Shown here in pieces: positions 5,769 to 7,668 of a stretch of 7,668 bases of DNA. A program made the translations under genes and the position numbers. Below the pieces are notes generated by a model, which saw nothing but the letters and a program-made list of their open reading frames with translations, searched no databases and was not told the origin of the DNA. The first letter of the stretch is position 1. The number at the start of each line of letters is the position of its first letter. Location of the stretch: the NCBI GenBank assembly GCA_021323815.1, contig JAJPKG010000223.1:1-7668 (forward strand), read 5' to 3'. Source of the stretch: Pseudomonadota bacterium. GTDB lineage: Bacteria > Chloroflexota > Ktedonobacteria > Ktedonobacterales > JACDGC01.

Positions 5769-6287
5769 ATGTCTAACATACCAAATCAGCATGCCTCGGC
5801 GCAAGTCGCTGCCCTGGCGCTCACCTTATCACCGTATCAGCGGTATATCCTCGCCAAAGCCGGCGAGGCACGCTGGTTCGACCTGCCGCACCCCTGGCTG
5901 CCCCTGCCCGGCGCTCAGGAGAGCACGGCCCGCGCCCTCGCTGAAGGCGAGACGGCACTGCTCGCGCCGGTGGCCGGCTACCTGGGGGCATATGAACTGA
6001 CGCCGCTGGGGGAACGGGTCGCCGCCGCTTATCTCCGCCGATCGCTGCACCCCGAGCCGGTGGCGCGGGATCTCGCGGCACGGCTCACGCCCCTGCAACG
6101 CTCGGTGCTCGCTCAGGTCGCCGCGCGTGGCGTGGTGCCGGTATCCGCCCTGTCGTCACCGCGCGCCAGCATCGTGGCGCGCTTCCTCGCCTCCCCTGAA
6201 CTGGGGGTGCTGCACACCACATCACACGGCTACACCCTCTCGCCGCTCGGCGTGCAGGTCATGCCGCTGCTGGCGGAGGTGGGCTGA
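5769..6287 (+). CDS. Tandem winged-helix-like protein
   Basis: This 172-residue protein has no recognised family name. The ATG at 5769 is preceded by AGGAGG (5759-5764). It has two copies of one pattern. Copy A runs LTLSPYQRYILAKAG (18-32) to YELTPLGERVAAAYL (75-89); copy B runs LTPLQRSVLAQVAARG (106-121) to YTLSPLGVQVMPLL (155-168). A helix beginning (T/S)PxQRxxLA, a middle helical region, and a closing Y-x-L-(T/S)-P-L-G-x-x-V strand-turn-helix match the wing and final helix of MarR/PadR-like winged-helix domains. The inference is a DNA-binding protein with two fused winged helices, possibly the regulator of its own cassette. It is first in the cassette, and its TGA overlaps the next ATG (TGATG at 6285-6289). 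Confidence 0.7.
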   Translation: MSNIPNQHASAQVAALALTLSPYQRYILAKAGEARWFDLPHPWLPLPGAQESTARALAEGETALLAPVAGYLGAYELTPLGERVAAAYLRRSLHPEPVARDLAARLTPLQRSVLAQVAARGVVPVSALSSPRASIVARFLASPELGVLHTTSHGYTLSPLGVQVMPLLAEVG

Positions 6288-6397
6288 TGCGCATGCACCA
6301 TCGCAAACGCTGCTTGCATCGTCTGCGCCAGCGCCAGGTACGGGAGTATCCGGCCTTGCGACGCGCTCTGGCTCAGACGGAGGGGGTGGCAGCCTGA
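6287..6397 (+). CDS. 36-residue basic microprotein
   Basis: A short gene starts at ATG 6287, overlapping the stop of the upstream gene by one base, and ends at TGA 6395-6397, which again overlaps the next ATG. GGAGGT at 6275-6280 sits 6 nt ahead, an excellent ribosome binding site. The product is strongly basic (about ten Arg and one Lys in 36 residues, with MRMHHRKRCLHRLRQRQVRE at the N-terminus) and has one Cys. A nucleic-acid- or acidic-partner-binding role is possible, but no family is recognised. An alternative is that it serves mainly to couple translation between its neighbours. Existence is supported by the RBS and double overlap; function is unknown. Confidence 0.6.
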   Translation: MRMHHRKRCLHRLRQRQVREYPALRRALAQTEGVAA

Positions 6398-6951
6398 TGA
6401 TGCCCCTGACCGATCCTGACGCGATCGCCGCCCTCATCGCGGAGGCGGTGGACGACCAGCGCCGCAGCGAGCAAACCGAGCAATGGCTGGGAACGGTGTA
6501 CCTGCTGCACTTCGCCGTGCCACTGCATCATGCCCAGCACTATCTCGGCTGGACGCGGTATCCCCTCGCCTGGCGCATCGATGCACATCGCAAGAACCAG
6601 GGAGCCAAACTGCTGCGCGCGGCGAATGAGCGCGGCATCGAGTGGTGGCTGGTGCGCACCTGGGATGGCTGCGACCGCTCCGTCGAACGGCGCTTGAAGG
6701 ATCGCCACGAAGCGCCGCGCCTCTGCCCGCTGTGCAATCCGCAGGCGTGGGACCTGGCACGCTGCCCCATTCCTGGGCATATCTGGGAGCCGTACCGCGA
6801 GCCGCTGTTTCGCGCTGCCGGCTGGTATCGCTGCGCGCTGTGCCAGCACCTGGCGCTGTGTCCTGGCTGCTCCGGCTTCTCGGTGCTGCCGAAGGGCGTG
6901 CTGGCGGTGGCGTGTACCCGGCATGGTGGGGAGGTGGCCTATCATGGCTGA
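6397..6951 (+). CDS. GIY-YIG-like nuclease with Cys-rich zinc-finger tail
   Basis: This 184-residue protein starts at ATG 6397 (a second ATG follows at 6400), with GGAGG at 6379-6383. Residues 32-101 fit the GIY-YIG nuclease fold: GTVYLLHF (32-39) for the GIY strand, HYLGWT (48-53) for the YIG strand, then Arg60 and His64 in the RIDAH helix, and Glu97 in the later helix (SVERRLK), matching the order of the catalytic Arg and metal-binding Glu. Both signature triplets are relaxed (VYL and YLG). The tail has CPLC (110-113), Cys123, CALC (146-149), CPGC (155-158) and Cys173/His176, enough ligands for one or two zinc sites. Members of this superfamily cut DNA in repair, homing and restriction. The substrate here is unknown. 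It sits third in the coupled cassette and overlaps the next gene by 8 bp. Confidence 0.68.
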   Translation: MMPLTDPDAIAALIAEAVDDQRRSEQTEQWLGTVYLLHFAVPLHHAQHYLGWTRYPLAWRIDAHRKNQGAKLLRAANERGIEWWLVRTWDGCDRSVERRLKDRHEAPRLCPLCNPQAWDLARCPIPGHIWEPYREPLFRAAGWYRCALCQHLALCPGCSGFSVLPKGVLAVACTRHGGEVAYHG

Positions 6952-7315
6952 GACCACTCCCACCCTGGTCAAGCGGTGGATCGCTTTGCTGGATGCCGCC
7001 GAGCACCTGCGCCAGACCGCCGATCCCCATGATCCCTGCGCGATGAAGCGTGTGGGCAGAGCGATTGATTCCCTGTTGCGCTTCGAGCACACCCTCACCG
7101 ATGCCCAGCGGGAGCGCGCCCGCCGCACCCTCTGGCTGCGTGACCGGCTGGAACCGCTGCCGGCAGATACGCGCGCGTGGCGACGCTGCCGGTGTCGCTC
7201 CTGCCTGCTCACCCGTCGCCTGGGGAAGATGCCCCAGGCAGCCTCGACGCTTCCCGCGTCTGACGATACCCCCGGCTTCGGGTCACGAGCCACCATCACA
7301 CTCGCCTCCGACTGA
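6944..7315 (+). CDS. Small hypothetical protein with Arg/Cys cluster
   Basis: This 123-residue protein of no recognised family starts at ATG 6944 inside the 3' end of the nuclease-like gene. GGGGAGG at 6928-6934 with a 9-nt spacer supports this start over a GTG-type start 21 bases upstream. Residues 1-70 look all-helical, with heptad-like Leu/Ala/Ile and charged residues (VKRWIALLDAAEHLRQ; RAIDSLLRFEHT; DAQRERARRTLWLRDRLE). Residues 79-93 are a basic Cys cluster WRRCRCRSCLLTRR (Cys82, 84, 87; Cys32 is separate), possibly a metal or nucleic-acid site. The C-terminus (97-123) is low-complexity Ser/Thr/Pro/Asp. The position suggests a partner of the nuclease-like protein, which is inference only. 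Confidence 0.62.
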   Translation: MAETTPTLVKRWIALLDAAEHLRQTADPHDPCAMKRVGRAIDSLLRFEHTLTDAQRERARRTLWLRDRLEPLPADTRAWRRCRCRSCLLTRRLGKMPQAASTLPASDDTPGFGSRATITLASD

Positions 7316-7336
7316 GGCACAAGGAGATCGGTTCGC

Positions 7337-7668
7337 ATGCTCATGCTGATTAGCACCATCGAGAACGCCGTCGTCCTGCCCACGCCCGTGCTCGACGATT
7401 CGGCGCAAGGCTACCATGTGGAGGACCGTATGCAGGTCACGGTGCGCTCGGTGGCCAATGACAAGACCTATACCGTCGAGTTCCGGTTGGGCGAGGGGTC
7501 CGATGCCCCGGCGGAAGCCCAGTTGATCCAGTGGATGGAATCGGGCGAGACGGTGCGCGTCACCTGCTCCGGCGTCAGCGCGCGCCCCTTCGTCCACCAG
7601 GAGGGCAAGCAATACCGCTCGCGCGGCGCGCAGAAGGAGATCAACGGTGCGACCGCTGTGCTGGACAC
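7337..7668 (+). CDS. Small beta-rich protein, 3' end cut off; possibly OB-fold
   Basis: The frame opens at ATG 7337 and runs off the window; 110 residues are visible. AAGGAG (7321-7326) lies 10 nt ahead, and the start is 21 bp after the previous stop, so it belongs to the same transcript. The sequence alternates short hydrophobic strands and turns: MQVTVRSV, KTYTVEFRLG, then LIQWMESGETVRVTCSGVSA, and a basic strand FVHQEGKQYRSRGAQKEING. The order strand-strand-helix-strand with a G-E-x-V-R-V turn and a late basic strand is reminiscent of single-strand DNA-binding OB-fold proteins, but no diagnostic residues prove it. A replication or recombination accessory of the element would fit. A hypothetical protein is the safe call. 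Confidence 0.6.
   Translation, partial: MLMLISTIENAVVLPTPVLDDSAQGYHVEDRMQVTVRSVANDKTYTVEFRLGEGSDAPAEAQLIQWMESGETVRVTCSGVSARPFVHQEGKQYRSRGAQKEINGATAVLD

Larger units (their letters stand above)
5437..7668. mobile_element. One end of an integrated genetic element, right end outside window
   Basis: The extent is inferred from the truncated tRNA-Ser at its left edge and the change in gene style: compact same-strand small genes of no housekeeping function with overlapping stops and starts, including a nuclease-like protein and a tandem winged-helix-like protein. No integrase, relaxase, capsid or transposase gene is visible here, so the type (prophage, ICE, or satellite) cannot be decided. An intact tRNA-Ser(GCU) and an integrase gene are expected at the far end. 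Confidence 0.55.

Noticed and set aside
6373..7383. 336-codon open frame on the minus strand across the cassette
   Set aside because: Arg/Ser-rich shadow of the GC-rich plus-strand genes; no ribosome binding site or domain, whereas the plus strand has strong sites and recognisable motifs.

Overview
The window looks like a moderately GC-rich bacterial chromosome. The gene style suggests Chloroflexota, possibly the Ktedonobacteria: a Thr/Ser-rich lipoprotein linker, Pro-rich cytoplasmic tails, and membrane-anchored repeat proteins of unknown function next to ftsW and nadK. That placement is a guess from style, because no phylogenetic marker could be compared. The window falls into two blocks separated by a broken tRNA-Ser gene.

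Block 1 (1 to about 5380) is ordinary chromosome. A YbjQ/UPF0145 gene (cut at its 5' end) runs rightward into a convergent lipoprotein gene (385-1362, minus). An FtsW-type peptidoglycan glycosyltransferase (1610-2839, minus) lies upstream of the lipoprotein gene and is divergent from an NAD kinase gene (2993-3820, plus). The NAD kinase has a clear sigma-70-like promoter. After it comes a membrane-anchored protein with three tandem NTF2-like modules (4010-5242, plus). Its upstream region carries a perfect CRP-type palindrome placed where a class II activator site would sit, preceded by two 11-bp tandem repeats. The two exported proteins are each built from three copies of a module with one cysteine pair per copy.

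Block boundary (5343-5436): on the minus strand lies the 3' half of a tRNA-Ser(GCU), running from the anticodon loop through the long variable arm, T arm and 3' acceptor strand. Its rho-independent terminator follows. No 5' half (acceptor strand, D arm) is found anywhere to the right. This is the pattern left when a tyrosine-recombinase element integrates into a tRNA gene, so 5381-5436 is most simply read as the attachment-site copy at one end of an integrated element that extends off the right edge.

Block 2 (5437-7668) is the inferred element end. It begins with about 330 bp of non-coding DNA rich in short direct and inverted repeats. A tight same-strand cassette follows: a tandem winged-helix-like protein, a 36-residue very basic microprotein, a GIY-YIG-like nuclease domain with a cysteine-rich zinc-finger-like tail, a small Arg-rich protein with a Cys cluster, and a small beta-rich protein cut by the window edge. 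The first four overlap stop-to-start and have strong Shine-Dalgarno sites, so they are probably translated as a coupled unit. No integrase is visible; it would be expected at the far end of the element, next to the intact tRNA-Ser.
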